Made by a program: the position numbers and the translations under genes
From: JAFDBW01 sp963723355
GTDB lineage: Bacteria > Desulfobacterota > Desulfuromonadia > Desulfuromonadales > BM103
NCBI GenBank assembly: GCA_963723355.1
Contig: CAVRQQ010000004.1
Span: 1 to 61,054, forward strand
Length of the DNA stretch: 61,054 nucleotides
Reading direction: 5' to 3'
Shown here: in pieces, positions 44,453 to 53,424 of the stretch
Position numbering within the stretch: position 1 is the first letter of the stretch
Layout of the letters: every line of letters begins with the position of its first letter
Notes under the pieces: model-generated
The model's input: the letters and a program-made list of their open reading frames with translations, nothing else
What the model was told of the DNA's origin: nothing
Databases searched by the model: none

Positions 44453-45145
44453 TTACCTGGCACCGAAGATGGCGGTGCCGATGCGGACCATGGTGGCACC
44501 TTCCTCGACGGCGGCCTCAAAGTCGTGGCTCATGCCCATGGAGAGTTCTTCCATCTCGACGTTCGGCAATCCCAGGGCTTCGACCTGTGCGGCAAGTTCT
44601 CTCAGCTGTCGGAAATAAGGGCGAACCGCTTCCGGGTCCTCTTCCCAGGGCGGCAGGGCCATCAGTCCCTTGATGTGAAGGTGTCGGAGCCGGGCGACCT
44701 GACTCACCAGCTTGAGCAGCTCGTCTGCCGTGGTCCCGGACTTGGTTTCCTCCTCGCCGAGATTGACCTGGATGAGAATGTCTACGGAAGAATCGAGCTT
44801 TCCCCATTGGCGGTTTATTTCCTCGGCCAGTGAGAGCCGGTCGACCGAATGGATCATTGCCACCTTGCCGGCCAGGTATTTGACCTTGTTGCTTTGCAGA
44901 CCGCCGATGAAATGCCATTCGGCGGCAGATTCGACTTCATCGATCTTGGCGACACACTCCTGGACATAGCTTTCACCGAACAGGGTCTGTCCGGCGGCAA
45001 TTGCAGACTCAATATCCGCCGCCGGTTTTTTCTTCGACACTGCAACTAAACGGATGTCCTCCGGGTTGCGGCCGCATTTTGCACATGCGGAAGCGATCTG
45101 TTGACGGATTTGAGAAATGTTGTCGGCAATATCCATAGCATTCAT
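44453..45145 (-). CDS. yggS: YggS-family pyridoxal-phosphate homeostasis protein
   Basis: This is a single-domain TIM-barrel PLP protein of about 228-231 residues. It has the PLP lysine in RLVAVSKKKP, the conserved GESYVQE, WHFIGGLQSNKVKYL, HSVD, LIQVNLGEEETKSG and LSMGMSHDFEAAVEEG. Such proteins keep the PLP supply in balance and have no known catalytic reaction. The start is one of two ATGs. ATGA at 45145 overlaps the maf stop, and 45136 (MDIADN) is equally possible. Confidence 0.9.
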   Translation of the reverse strand: MNAMDIADNISQIRQQIASACAKCGRNPEDIRLVAVSKKKPAADIESAIAAGQTLFGESYVQECVAKIDEVESAAEWHFIGGLQSNKVKYLAGKVAMIHSVDRLSLAEEINRQWGKLDSSVDILIQVNLGEEETKSGTTADELLKLVSQVARLRHLHIKGLMALPPWEEDPEAVRPYFRQLRELAAQVEALGLPNVEMEELSMGMSHDFEAAVEEGATMVRIGTAIFGAR

Positions 45146-45744
45146 TTGGCAAAAAGTTGAATCGCTGCCAACTCTTCCAGTGCGGCGATGACTTCGCAAA
45201 GCGGCAGACCGACCACGTTGGTATAGCTGCCTTCGATTCTGGGAACCATGAATGAGCCGATTCCCTGTATAGCGTAGGCGCCGGCCTTGTCAAATGGTTC
45301 ACCGGTAGCAATGTACCCTTCGATTTCACGGCTTGTCAATTTCTTGAAAAAGACCCTGGTGACGACTGCGGCACTGATTGTCCGGCCGCTGTCGCGGTCG
45401 TGCACAGCGTAACCGGAAATCACCCGATGGCTGCGACCGGAGAGACTGGTGAGCATCTGTCTGGCTTCTGCTGCGTCGATAGGCTTGCCCAGGACGACGT
45501 CGTCACGCACAACGACCGTATCGCTGCCGATGAACCAGCGACCTGCAACGGCCTGTCTGCCGGCAACCTCAAGGGCCTTGTCACGACTGAGTCGGATCGC
45601 GTGGTCTTCTGCGGTTTCGTCGGCAAGCAACGTTTCGTCGACACTGCTCGGTATGATCTGGAAAGGGATTCCGACCTGCTCCAGCAGTTCACATCGACGT
45701 GGCGACGCCGACGCAAGCACTATCCCCTGAGGTTCTTCTGGCAT
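45142..45744 (-). CDS. maf: Maf-family nucleotide pyrophosphatase
   Basis: This 200-residue protein has the family signature VLASASPRRCELLEQVGIPF, FIGSDTVVVRDDVVLGKP, and KAGAYAIQGIGSFMVPRIEG with the conserved SYTNVVGLPL end. Maf proteins hydrolyse non-canonical or pyrimidine nucleoside triphosphates and influence septum formation. It overlaps the yggS start by four bases. Confidence 0.92.
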   Translation of the reverse strand: MPEEPQGIVLASASPRRCELLEQVGIPFQIIPSSVDETLLADETAEDHAIRLSRDKALEVAGRQAVAGRWFIGSDTVVVRDDVVLGKPIDAAEARQMLTSLSGRSHRVISGYAVHDRDSGRTISAAVVTRVFFKKLTSREIEGYIATGEPFDKAGAYAIQGIGSFMVPRIEGSYTNVVGLPLCEVIAALEELAAIQLFAK

Positions 45745-45771
45745 GAGATATTCCGGCGGCGGATCGGGTTG

Positions 45772-47817
45772 TCAGCCTCGCAAAGCTGGCAGCGCCTTGC
45801 CTTCCAGGGATGGTTCGAAGAGAACCAGTCGATTGCGGCCCATGGCTTTGGACTGATAAAGGGCCAAATCGGAGGCATGGATCAATTCGTTTGCAGTGAC
45901 GCCGTCCGCGGGGAAAGAGGCAATGCCGAGGCTGATGGTCAGCCGGCCGAGTGGCAGGTGGCTCTCGCCGGGAAAGCTCTCTACTTCAATGACCCTGCGC
46001 ATACGCTCACCGACAAACACGGATTCTTTTTTGCCGGTACCCGGCAGGATGATACAAAACTCCTCTCCACCATAGCGGGAGACGACATCCATATCACGTG
46101 CGGTCCGCCGCAACAGGCTGGCCACCTTGCGAAGAACCTTGTCGCCAGCGAGATGACCGCAGATGTCGTTGTACATCTTGAAGTTGTCGAGGTCGGCAAG
46201 AATAATGCAGAAATTCTGCTTATGACGTCCGCTGCGGCTGAATTCCTCCTGCAGGCGATCTTCAAGGAAGCGTCGATTGTAGAGACCGGTCAAAGGATCG
46301 GTGATAGCGAGCTGCTCGAATTTTCCAATTTTTTCCAATGTTGCGGCACGGGCGATCATCGGTACCGCATAACCGGTAAAGGTTTTCAACCGGTTCAGGT
46401 CTTTCTCTGTGAAACTGCTGCCATTACTTTTGTCTGCAAGGTTAAGGACTCCGATCAGCCGACCCTCGGATTCAAGGGGCAGACTGATGAACGATTTGGT
46501 CTTGAAGCGCGGTCGATTCCTGTAGGCGACACGCTTGTCCCGTTCGATGTCGTTGACCAGCATCGGAAAACCACTTTTGGCGACGTGTCCGGCAATCCCC
46601 TCGCCGAAGGTAACCGACATGGCCTTGGCCAGTGCCGGGTTCATCCCCTTGGCGGTTTCGATTTTCAGAGTCCCGTCCGATTCGTTGAGCAACATCAGCG
46701 AACCACTGGATGCCGAAAGCAGCTCTGCCGCCATCTCGAGAATCTGCTGATAGAGTTCTTTGCTGCTTGTGACCAGCGAGAGGTCACTGATCATTGAGAT
46801 CAGGCGTGCCGAGAATTGGCTCTCCTGCTGGTGGCTTGCCGCTGTTTCGAGGCTTTCCAACCGGGCTGCAAGACCGTTGACCAGAAGTTCAATCATGGCC
46901 TGGTCCCGGCTGTGCAAATCGAGATCGAGAATGACGATGATGCCAAGCCGGCAGTCCTTGACGCCGATCGGGAAGATGTGTGCAGAACGAGTCTGCAAAC
47001 CGTGGAAAAATTCAGTAAATTCATCGCCGGGCATGACCCTGGGTTGGCAGGAAGACCCGTCCAGGTAGTCGGCGAGGCGTTTTTGGTCCAGTTTTAAGGA
47101 GTCCGGGTCAAGTCCAAGGGTCGAATGGACCGTCATGGCTTGTCCAGGCTTCTGCAGCACGATCAGGATTCGGGGAAGATTGAACAGCACAACCAGCGCC
47201 TCGCTGACGATGTCCATAGCATGATCAACGTCAGTACAGTCTGCCAGGTCACGATTCAATTTCTGGACAGCCTCAAGCCTTTGGGTCGTGCGGCTCAGGC
47301 TGAGTGTATGGATCTGCCCGTCGAGAATTTGCGGCAGGATATGGGATATCTCTCTAATCGCCAATTCCGCTTCGGGGGCACTTACAGATCGGAGCGGCTG
47401 TTTCGGTTTGACGATCGTCGTGTCTGTCGCATCAGGAGTTTGAGCACGCGTGACATGCGTAATTCGCCCTTGATGTTCGAAAGCGACACAGCCAATCAGG
47501 TAATCCGGCAGGTTCCTGTTCTCCGGAAGAGCGAGAACAAAACAGAGAAAACCGTGAGTACAGGATTTGACCGATAGTCGCTTTGCCAGGGATATTTTGG
47601 AAAGTTTTTCTTCCCATCCGCGGTAGCAGTCTGGAGTGCAGGAGGTGTCACCGTCAAGCGGCACGCAAATTTCACGAATCGCATCAACCAATCCCTTGCG
47701 ACCATTCTTTTCAGAGTAGAAAGTCAGGTTGAACGGTGCCATCAGCGGTTGCTGGTGCAATATTTCGAGAAGATCGCGCGGGTCGACCAGTTTGTCTGAT
47801 AAGCCTGTTGTGACCAA
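45772..47817 (-). CDS. GAF-domain diguanylate cyclase with possible PocR-like sensor
   Basis: This 681-residue soluble protein has an N-terminal region with scattered cysteines (SCTPDCYRGWEEK and SCTHGFLCFVLA) that resembles PocR-type sensory domains, though this is tentative. A GAF-like domain lies at about residues 190-340, and a second GAF at about 355-500. The C-terminal GGDEF domain has active site GGEEFCIILPG and an I-site-like RDMD five residues before it, so it should make c-di-GMP with product inhibition. The start is a TTG preceded by GGGAAAAGAG. It could feed the GEMM/PilZ circuit encoded at 22.6-23.3 kb. Confidence 0.83.
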   Translation of the reverse strand: MVTTGLSDKLVDPRDLLEILHQQPLMAPFNLTFYSEKNGRKGLVDAIREICVPLDGDTSCTPDCYRGWEEKLSKISLAKRLSVKSCTHGFLCFVLALPENRNLPDYLIGCVAFEHQGRITHVTRAQTPDATDTTIVKPKQPLRSVSAPEAELAIREISHILPQILDGQIHTLSLSRTTQRLEAVQKLNRDLADCTDVDHAMDIVSEALVVLFNLPRILIVLQKPGQAMTVHSTLGLDPDSLKLDQKRLADYLDGSSCQPRVMPGDEFTEFFHGLQTRSAHIFPIGVKDCRLGIIVILDLDLHSRDQAMIELLVNGLAARLESLETAASHQQESQFSARLISMISDLSLVTSSKELYQQILEMAAELLSASSGSLMLLNESDGTLKIETAKGMNPALAKAMSVTFGEGIAGHVAKSGFPMLVNDIERDKRVAYRNRPRFKTKSFISLPLESEGRLIGVLNLADKSNGSSFTEKDLNRLKTFTGYAVPMIARAATLEKIGKFEQLAITDPLTGLYNRRFLEDRLQEEFSRSGRHKQNFCIILADLDNFKMYNDICGHLAGDKVLRKVASLLRRTARDMDVVSRYGGEEFCIILPGTGKKESVFVGERMRRVIEVESFPGESHLPLGRLTISLGIASFPADGVTANELIHASDLALYQSKAMGRNRLVLFEPSLEGKALPALRG

Positions 47818-47910
47818 CTCTTTTCCCTTCTGTAGAAGACCAGTCCCGAACTTTAGCGGGATGTGTGACTATCAACTATAAACCCTACCAGTTATTTGGT
47901 TTTCTGGCAA

Positions 47911-49234
47911 TCATCTTGACGCTATTGCTGTCCTGCTGAGCCAGGATTGCAGATCCTGCAGAGCACGATCTGCCAAGGCCTGACGCCGGTCACGGCGTTT
48001 GCGTATCCGTTGCTCAAGAGGGGGGAAGAGCCCGTAGGTGATGTTCATCGGCTGGTAGTTCTCCGCAGAGGCTGTCGCAGGGTAGTTGAGCAGGGCACCA
48101 AGGGCCGTGGTTGAAGGGGGTGGCAGGAAAACCGTCCCGTTACAGAGTGCCACAGAAATCAGGCCGGCCAGGAAACCACTTGCGGCGGATTCGACGTAAC
48201 CTTCGACACCGGTGATCTGTCCGGCAAACAGCAGGTTCGGTTTGTCCTTAAACTGCAGAAATTGGTTCAGACAAGCGGGGGCATTGATGAAGGTGTTGCG
48301 GTGCATGCTGCCCAGGCGTGCAAAAGTGGCATCACCCAGACCGGGAATGGTACGGAAGATGCGTCGCTGTTCCGGGTAAGTCAGCTTGGTTTGAAAGCCG
48401 ACCAGGTTGTAGAGGTTGGCGTGGCGGTCGTCCTGGCGGAGCTGCACGACTGCGTAAGGGTCGTGCCCGGTTCGCGGGTCCGGCAGCCCGACCGGCTTCA
48501 TCGGCCCGAAGGCCAAAGTCATCTCGCCACGTTCAGCCAGAGCCTCGATCGGCATGCAGCCCTCGAAATGGACGACTTTCTCAAATTTGCGGGGTTCTAC
48601 TTTTTCGGCCTTGCAGAGAGCTTCGACAAAGTCCAGGTACTGCTCTTTGTCGAACGGGCAATTGAGATAATCGGCACCACCTCGACCGTATCGTGAGGCT
48701 GCGTAAACCAGATCACGATCGATCGAGTCCGCTTCAACGATCGGGGCGATGGCGTCGTAGAAATAAAGATGCTCCTGGCCGGTCAGTGCGGCGATTGTTG
48801 CACGTGAGAGACTCGGATGTCAGTGGCCCGCTGGCGATGATGACCAGCCGGTCGTCGGGAATTTCGGTAATCTCCTGTCGATGCAGGGTAATCAAGGGGT
48901 GTTCTTCTATCGCCCGGGTCAGGTGATCGGCAAAATCATCCCGATCGACGGCCAGGGCGCCCCCGGCCGGAACCGCGTGGGCGTCAGCGGCTTCGATGAA
49001 CAGACTGTTGCAGCGACGCAGCTCTTCTTTCAGTAACCCGACCGCATTGTGCATGCTGGTGCCACGCAGGCTGTTGGAACAGACCAGTTCACCCAGCTGT
49101 CCGCCGTGGTGGGCCGGGGTCATGCGCTCCGGGCGCATCTCGAAAAGCTCGACCGGAATCCCCCTCTGGGCAATCTGCCAGGCGGCTTCAGTACCGGCCA
49201 GGCCGCCGCCAATGATGAGTATCGGTGTGGTCAT
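47911..49234 (-). CDS. trmFO: tRNA methyltransferase TrmFO, one frameshift
   Basis: The ATG at 49234 opens the FAD-binding domain: ILIIGGGLAGTEAAWQIAQ and HHGGQLGELVCSNSLRGTS (catalytic Cys region). After SGPLTSESL the frame breaks near 48805. The other frame continues RATIAALTGQEHLYFYDAIA and holds SRYGRGGADYLNCPFDKEQY, CMPIEALAERGEMTLAFGP and the FAD segment FAGQITGVEGYVES. It ends at 47911. Rejoined, it is about 440 residues, the usual TrmFO length. The enzyme methylates U54 of tRNA using methylene-tetrahydrofolate. A missing TC in the TCTCTC run is the simplest explanation for the break. Confidence 0.88.
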
Positions 49235-49279
49235 GGTGATTTTTATCCGTTTTTTATTAAGTATACAGGAACAGGACAG

Positions 49280-49306
49280 AAACGGCCGGGCATTCTGCCC
49301 GGCCGT
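49280..49306 (-). terminator. Rho-independent terminator of topA
   Basis: ACGGCCGGGCA and TGCCCGGCCGT form an 11-bp perfect stem with a 3-base loop, followed by TTTC on the minus strand. It lies between topA and trmFO. Confidence 0.8.
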
Positions 49307-49332
49307 GTCGTCCATATTATGTCGAGCCTGGT

Positions 49333-51672
49333 TCAGGCTTTCTTTTTGGCGGTTTTCTTTGTCGCAGGTTTTTTAGCCGGGGCCTTCTTCTCCGGTTCAA
49401 CCAGGGTGACCTGGTAGTCGCACTCTTCCTGGGGACACTTCTGAACAGTCCCGTAACGCTTGGTGGTCTTCACTACGGTCAGCGGGAAGGCGCATTTCGG
49501 ACAGGGGTTTTCTTGCGGTTCGTCCCAGAGAGCGTACTTGCATTTCGGGTAACGATTGCAGGAGTAGAAGATTTTGCCATAGCGGCTCTTCTTCTCCATG
49601 ATTTCACCCTCTTTGCAGGACGGGCAGCTGATGCCAAGTGATTTCGGTTTGACCAGGGGTTGGTTGTTCTTGCAGTCGGGATAGGCAGAACAGGCAAGGT
49701 ACTTGCCGTAGCGCCCTTCCTTGAACTGCATCAGAGCCCCGCACTTCTCGCACTTCTCGTCAGACAAAACCGGCTCATCATTGCGCTCGCCGTTTATCGG
49801 GCGGGTGTATTTACACTCCGGGTAGCCGTTGCAGGCGATAAAGTAACCGTTGCGGCCAAACTTCTTGGAAAGCTGTTCCTGGCACTCCGGGCACTTTTCG
49901 TCAAGAGGTTCACCGACAAACCGGACCTCCTTGACGCCCTCGACCTCTTGCTTGAACGGAACCCAGAATTCTTTCAGGAAAGACTTCCATTCACCCTTGC
50001 CGAGGGAGATGGCATCGAGGTCATCTTCCATGTTGGCGGTGAACTGGTAGTCGACATACTTGTCGAAACACTGCATCAGGAAGCGAATCACTTCGCGGCC
50101 GAGATCTTGCGGGTAAAAGACCCGCTTGATCAGCTGTACATAATTGCGCTCCACCAGGGTGTTCATGGTGGCCGCGTAGGTTGATGGCCGGCCGATACCA
50201 TATTCTTCAAGAATCTTGACCAGCGAGGCTTCCGTGTAGCGCGGGGGTGGTTGTGTTGTGTGCTCCTCACCGAGCAGTTGCTCAAAGCTGAGGGCCTCTT
50301 TCTCGTTCAGGCTGGGCAAAAGACCTTCGACTTCTTCGCTCTCGGTGTCCTTGCCTTCGATATAGACCTTCATGAAGCCGGGAAACCGGACCACCTGGCC
50401 TGAAGAGCGGAACTGGAACTTCTCTCCGGCGAGGATGTCAACCGTGGTCGCATCGAGAATGGCGTCGGCCATCTGGGAGGCAATCGTCCGTTCCCAGATC
50501 AGCTTGTAAAGACGGAGTTCATCTCGATCGAGGACCGTGTTGAGTTTTTCCGGGTGGCGAGCCAGGCCGGTGGGTCGGATCGCCTCATGAGCCTCCTGGG
50601 CGTTCTTGGCTTTGCTCTTGTAGACGCGCGGCTTGGCGGGGACGTATTGCTTGCCGAAGCGCTGGTCAATAACCTGCCTGGCTTCATCGATAGCCCCGTT
50701 GGAGAGGGTCACCGAGTCGGTTCGCATGTAAGTGATCAGGCCAACGGGGCCGTCACCTGTGTCGACACCTTCGTAGAGCCTCTGGGCCAAGGACATGGTC
50801 TTGCGCGCTGAGAAGCCGAGCTTGCGGTTGGCCTCCTGCTGCAGGGTGCTGGTCGTAAAGGGCGCTGCCGGGCGACGTTTCTTCTCTGTGCGGTTGACTG
50901 CGGACACATGTACCGGCAGAGGCCTGATTTCTTCAACCAGCTGCTCGGCCGCCTTCTGGTCGGCAATAACCTGGTAGGTCGAAGATTCCAGGTGCTTGGC
51001 GCTGGCAGCCATCTTCTGGCCGTCGATCGCATGCAATCTTGCCGCAAAGGTGGTTTTCTCCGCGCTGGCCATGGTGGCTTCGATGGTCCAGTACTCCTGG
51101 GCCTTGAACGCTTCGATCTCTGCCTCGCGCTCACAGATCAGCCGCAGGGCCACAGACTGTACCCGGCCGGCCGAGCGGCTGCCAGGAATCTTGCGCCAGA
51201 GCACCGGGGAGAGATTGAAGCCGACCAGGTAGTCGAGGATGCGTCTTGCCTGCTGCGCATCGACCAGCTCCGTCGATATCTTGCGCGGTTTGGCCATGGC
51301 TTCGGCAATAGCGGTCTTGGTGATCTCGTGGAACACGACCCTGCTGACCTTGGGAGAATCCCCCTTTTCGTCAACTCCGAGCGCCTCCAGAAGGTGCCAG
51401 GCAATCGCTTCGCCCTCACGGTCGGGGTCGGTTGCGAGGACCAGTTCGTCGGCGTCTTTCAGGGCTTTCTTGAGAAGGGCCAGCTGTTTTTTCGCTTTTG
51501 CCGAAACGATGTACTTGGGCAGGAAATCGTTTTCGACATCGACCGAGCCATCCTTGCTCGGCAGGTCGCGAACGTGTCCGTAGGAGGCGAGGACATGGTA
51601 GCCCTTGCCGAGAAACTTTTCGATGGTTTTGGCCTTGGCAGGCGATTCTACGATAACCAGGGAATTAGCCAT
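49333..51672 (-). CDS. topA: DNA topoisomerase I
   Basis: This 779-residue enzyme begins with the Toprim domain (LVIVESPAKAKTIEKFLG; the acidic DPDREGEAIAWHL). It has the catalytic Tyr region GPVGLITYMRTDSVTLS and ARHPEKLNTV. The C-terminus carries repeated C4 zinc ribbons (CPECQEQLSKKFG; CEKCGALMQFKEGRYG; CPSCKEGEIMEKKSRYG; CPKCAFPL) and ends in a lysine/alanine-rich tail (KKPATKKTAKKKA). It relaxes negative supercoils. The gene is flanked by terminators on both sides, so it is probably transcribed on its own. Confidence 0.96.
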   Translation of the reverse strand: MANSLVIVESPAKAKTIEKFLGKGYHVLASYGHVRDLPSKDGSVDVENDFLPKYIVSAKAKKQLALLKKALKDADELVLATDPDREGEAIAWHLLEALGVDEKGDSPKVSRVVFHEITKTAIAEAMAKPRKISTELVDAQQARRILDYLVGFNLSPVLWRKIPGSRSAGRVQSVALRLICEREAEIEAFKAQEYWTIEATMASAEKTTFAARLHAIDGQKMAASAKHLESSTYQVIADQKAAEQLVEEIRPLPVHVSAVNRTEKKRRPAAPFTTSTLQQEANRKLGFSARKTMSLAQRLYEGVDTGDGPVGLITYMRTDSVTLSNGAIDEARQVIDQRFGKQYVPAKPRVYKSKAKNAQEAHEAIRPTGLARHPEKLNTVLDRDELRLYKLIWERTIASQMADAILDATTVDILAGEKFQFRSSGQVVRFPGFMKVYIEGKDTESEEVEGLLPSLNEKEALSFEQLLGEEHTTQPPPRYTEASLVKILEEYGIGRPSTYAATMNTLVERNYVQLIKRVFYPQDLGREVIRFLMQCFDKYVDYQFTANMEDDLDAISLGKGEWKSFLKEFWVPFKQEVEGVKEVRFVGEPLDEKCPECQEQLSKKFGRNGYFIACNGYPECKYTRPINGERNDEPVLSDEKCEKCGALMQFKEGRYGKYLACSAYPDCKNNQPLVKPKSLGISCPSCKEGEIMEKKSRYGKIFYSCNRYPKCKYALWDEPQENPCPKCAFPLTVVKTTKRYGTVQKCPQEECDYQVTLVEPEKKAPAKKPATKKTAKKKA

Positions 51673-51702
51673 AAGTCCAGTTCAAGTCATTTTGTGAGAA
51701 AA

Positions 51703-51731
51703 GAAAAAGGCCGCAGGTTTTCCCGCAGCCT
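51703..51731 (-). terminator. Rho-independent terminator after smg
   Basis: On the minus strand AGGCTGCGGG and CCTGCGGCCT pair over 10 positions (two G-T) around an AAAA loop, then TTTTT. It stands between smg and topA. Confidence 0.8.
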
Positions 51732-51739
51732 GTTACACG

Positions 51740-52213
51740 TCAGTTCAGCAACCGCGGCCAGTCATCTTCCAGCAGACAATCGTATTCGCGGCGCCATTCA
51801 TTGTGAGAATTGGCAAACATCGCCAGGACCGTAATCGTTTTGATCTCTTTCAGGGAGACTTCATCGTCCGCAACCTGCATTGCCTTGGAGATGACTTCTT
51901 CCTGTACATCGGCGTCAAGTATACCCATGCCCCGCAGGCGGGTCAGAAAACCGCGTGCTTCACCAGAAAGAATCCGGCTTTCCTCGGCAGAGAAGACCCT
52001 GTGGCTGACGGGTGGATTGCCCAGCGTGACGTTCCCTCCGGCTGGAGAACAGATGGTCTGGCTCTCCATCCAGCAGAAGGCTGCATCAATCTCTTCAGCT
52101 TCGAAACCGACGGCGAGCAACTCTTCAACGAGATCACTTTCTGTCATCATGTCCTGGTCGTCGAGGAAGTATTGAGCGATGAAACTGACAATCGCAAGGA
52201 CTCGTTCTCTCAA
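51740..52213 (-). CDS. smg: DUF494/Smg family protein
   Basis: This 157-residue acidic helical protein matches the Smg/DUF494 family that commonly sits between dprA and topA. Typical segments are LVEELLAVGFEAEEIDAAFCW and LQEEVISKAM-like AMQVADDEVSLKEIKTITVL, with a C-terminal WRREYDCLLEDDWPRLLN. The function is unknown, although this gene order is widely conserved. It starts 25 bases after the dprA stop and is followed by a terminator. Confidence 0.85.
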   Translation of the reverse strand: MRERVLAIVSFIAQYFLDDQDMMTESDLVEELLAVGFEAEEIDAAFCWMESQTICSPAGGNVTLGNPPVSHRVFSAEESRILSGEARGFLTRLRGMGILDADVQEEVISKAMQVADDEVSLKEIKTITVLAMFANSHNEWRREYDCLLEDDWPRLLN

Positions 52214-52237
52214 GAAGTCTCCGTTGGTTAGTTGGGG

Positions 52238-53329
52238 TTAAAGTACCCGGCGACCGCGGACATACCGTCCACCAGGCAACTTCTCTACGTACCCTTGCAG
52301 TTCTAGGTGCAGTAAAATAACGGAAAGCTCCATAGGTGTCAACCCACTTTCCACGGTGAGTTCATCGCTGTGGCGGGGGGTTAGGTCAAGAGCAGCCAGA
52401 ACCCTTCCGGCCGGTTCAGGTAGATCAACGTCGCTGCTTGCCTGACCGGTTTTCCTGCTGCTGTGGACAGTCGACAGGCCGAGAATCTCGAGGATTTCAC
52501 TTGCCTCAGTGATCGGGTGAGCACCTTGCTTGATCAGGAGGTTCGGGCCGTAGCTGGTTTTGCGGTCGACACTGCCGGGGACCGCCATGACTTCACGCCC
52601 TTGTTCGAGGGCAAACTCGGCGGTAATCAATGACCCGCTGTTACGGCAGGCCTCGACCACCAGGGTGCCCAGGCTGAGTGCGCTGATAATGCGGTTGCGT
52701 CCGGGAAAATGTCCTGGCAGAGGGTCGCTGCCCGGGGGGTACTCGGATAACAGCGTACCATTGCTGATGATTTGCATGTAAAGCCCGACATTCTCGGGTG
52801 GGTAGATGCGATCGATGCCGCAGCCGAGGACCGCCACGGTCTTGCCGCCTCCGTCGAGCGCGCCACGGTGCGCGGCGGAATCTATCCCACGGGCCATGCC
52901 GCTGACAATAACGATGCCGGCGGAGGCAATTTCTCTGGCCAGTTTTTCCGTAAACCTCCTGCCGAAGTCGGTCGGATGACGGCTGCCGACGATCGCGACC
53001 GCCGGCTCCGCCGGTAGCTCACCACAACAGTATAGAAGCGCCGGCGGATCATCTATTTGCCTGAGCCTTTGCGGGTAGTCCGCGTCCCAGATGGTGAGCA
53101 GGCGCCCGTTCATCTCGTTCAGTAGCTCGCAGGCTGTTCGGATTTTACCGTCTGTTGCTGCAGGGATTGCCCGCGCGAGGCCGTTGCGCAACCCGGCCAA
53201 CGACCAGCCCCGGTCGGCGTTGTCGATTGCATTTTCAGGGGTTTTGAAGTGCTCGATCAGGCGCATCAGGCCGACGCGGCCCAGGCCCGGGGTGAGCTGC
53301 AGGCGCAGCCATGGCGTCAGGTGTTGCAT
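52238..53329 (-). CDS. dprA: DNA-processing protein DprA
   Basis: This 363-residue protein has the N-terminal SAM-like region, the DprA Rossmann core with VGSRHPTDFGRRFTEKLARE, VSGMARGIDSAAHRGAL and SEYPPGSDPLPGHFPGRNRI, and a C-terminal winged-helix segment (LTPRHSDELTVESGLTPMEL). DprA loads RecA on incoming single-stranded DNA during transformation. A terminator for the preceding gene lies 33 bases upstream of this start, so either read-through or a very short promoter region is needed. Confidence 0.93.
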   Translation of the reverse strand: MQHLTPWLRLQLTPGLGRVGLMRLIEHFKTPENAIDNADRGWSLAGLRNGLARAIPAATDGKIRTACELLNEMNGRLLTIWDADYPQRLRQIDDPPALLYCCGELPAEPAVAIVGSRHPTDFGRRFTEKLAREIASAGIVIVSGMARGIDSAAHRGALDGGGKTVAVLGCGIDRIYPPENVGLYMQIISNGTLLSEYPPGSDPLPGHFPGRNRIISALSLGTLVVEACRNSGSLITAEFALEQGREVMAVPGSVDRKTSYGPNLLIKQGAHPITEASEILEILGLSTVHSSRKTGQASSDVDLPEPAGRVLAALDLTPRHSDELTVESGLTPMELSVILLHLELQGYVEKLPGGRYVRGRRVL

Positions 53330-53361
53330 CGTGTCCCTCCATCAAAAGCTGTTCATTACAT

Positions 53362-53392
53362 AAAAAGGGATGGGCTGATATCAGCCCATCCC
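53362..53392 (-). terminator. Rho-independent terminator of the cpoB-LysM operon
   Basis: The 26-base perfect palindrome GGGATGGGCTGAT-ATCAGCCCATCCC (53367-53392) is followed on the minus strand by TTTTT. Confidence 0.85.
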
Positions 53393-53424
53393 GAAAAATT
53401 TGTTCGGGAGATTCTCCCCGGGTT

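Noticed and set aside
45400..46797. Plus-strand 465-codon frame across maf and the diguanylate cyclase
   Set aside because: It crosses two well-supported genes on the other strand and reads as unstructured; it is a shadow.
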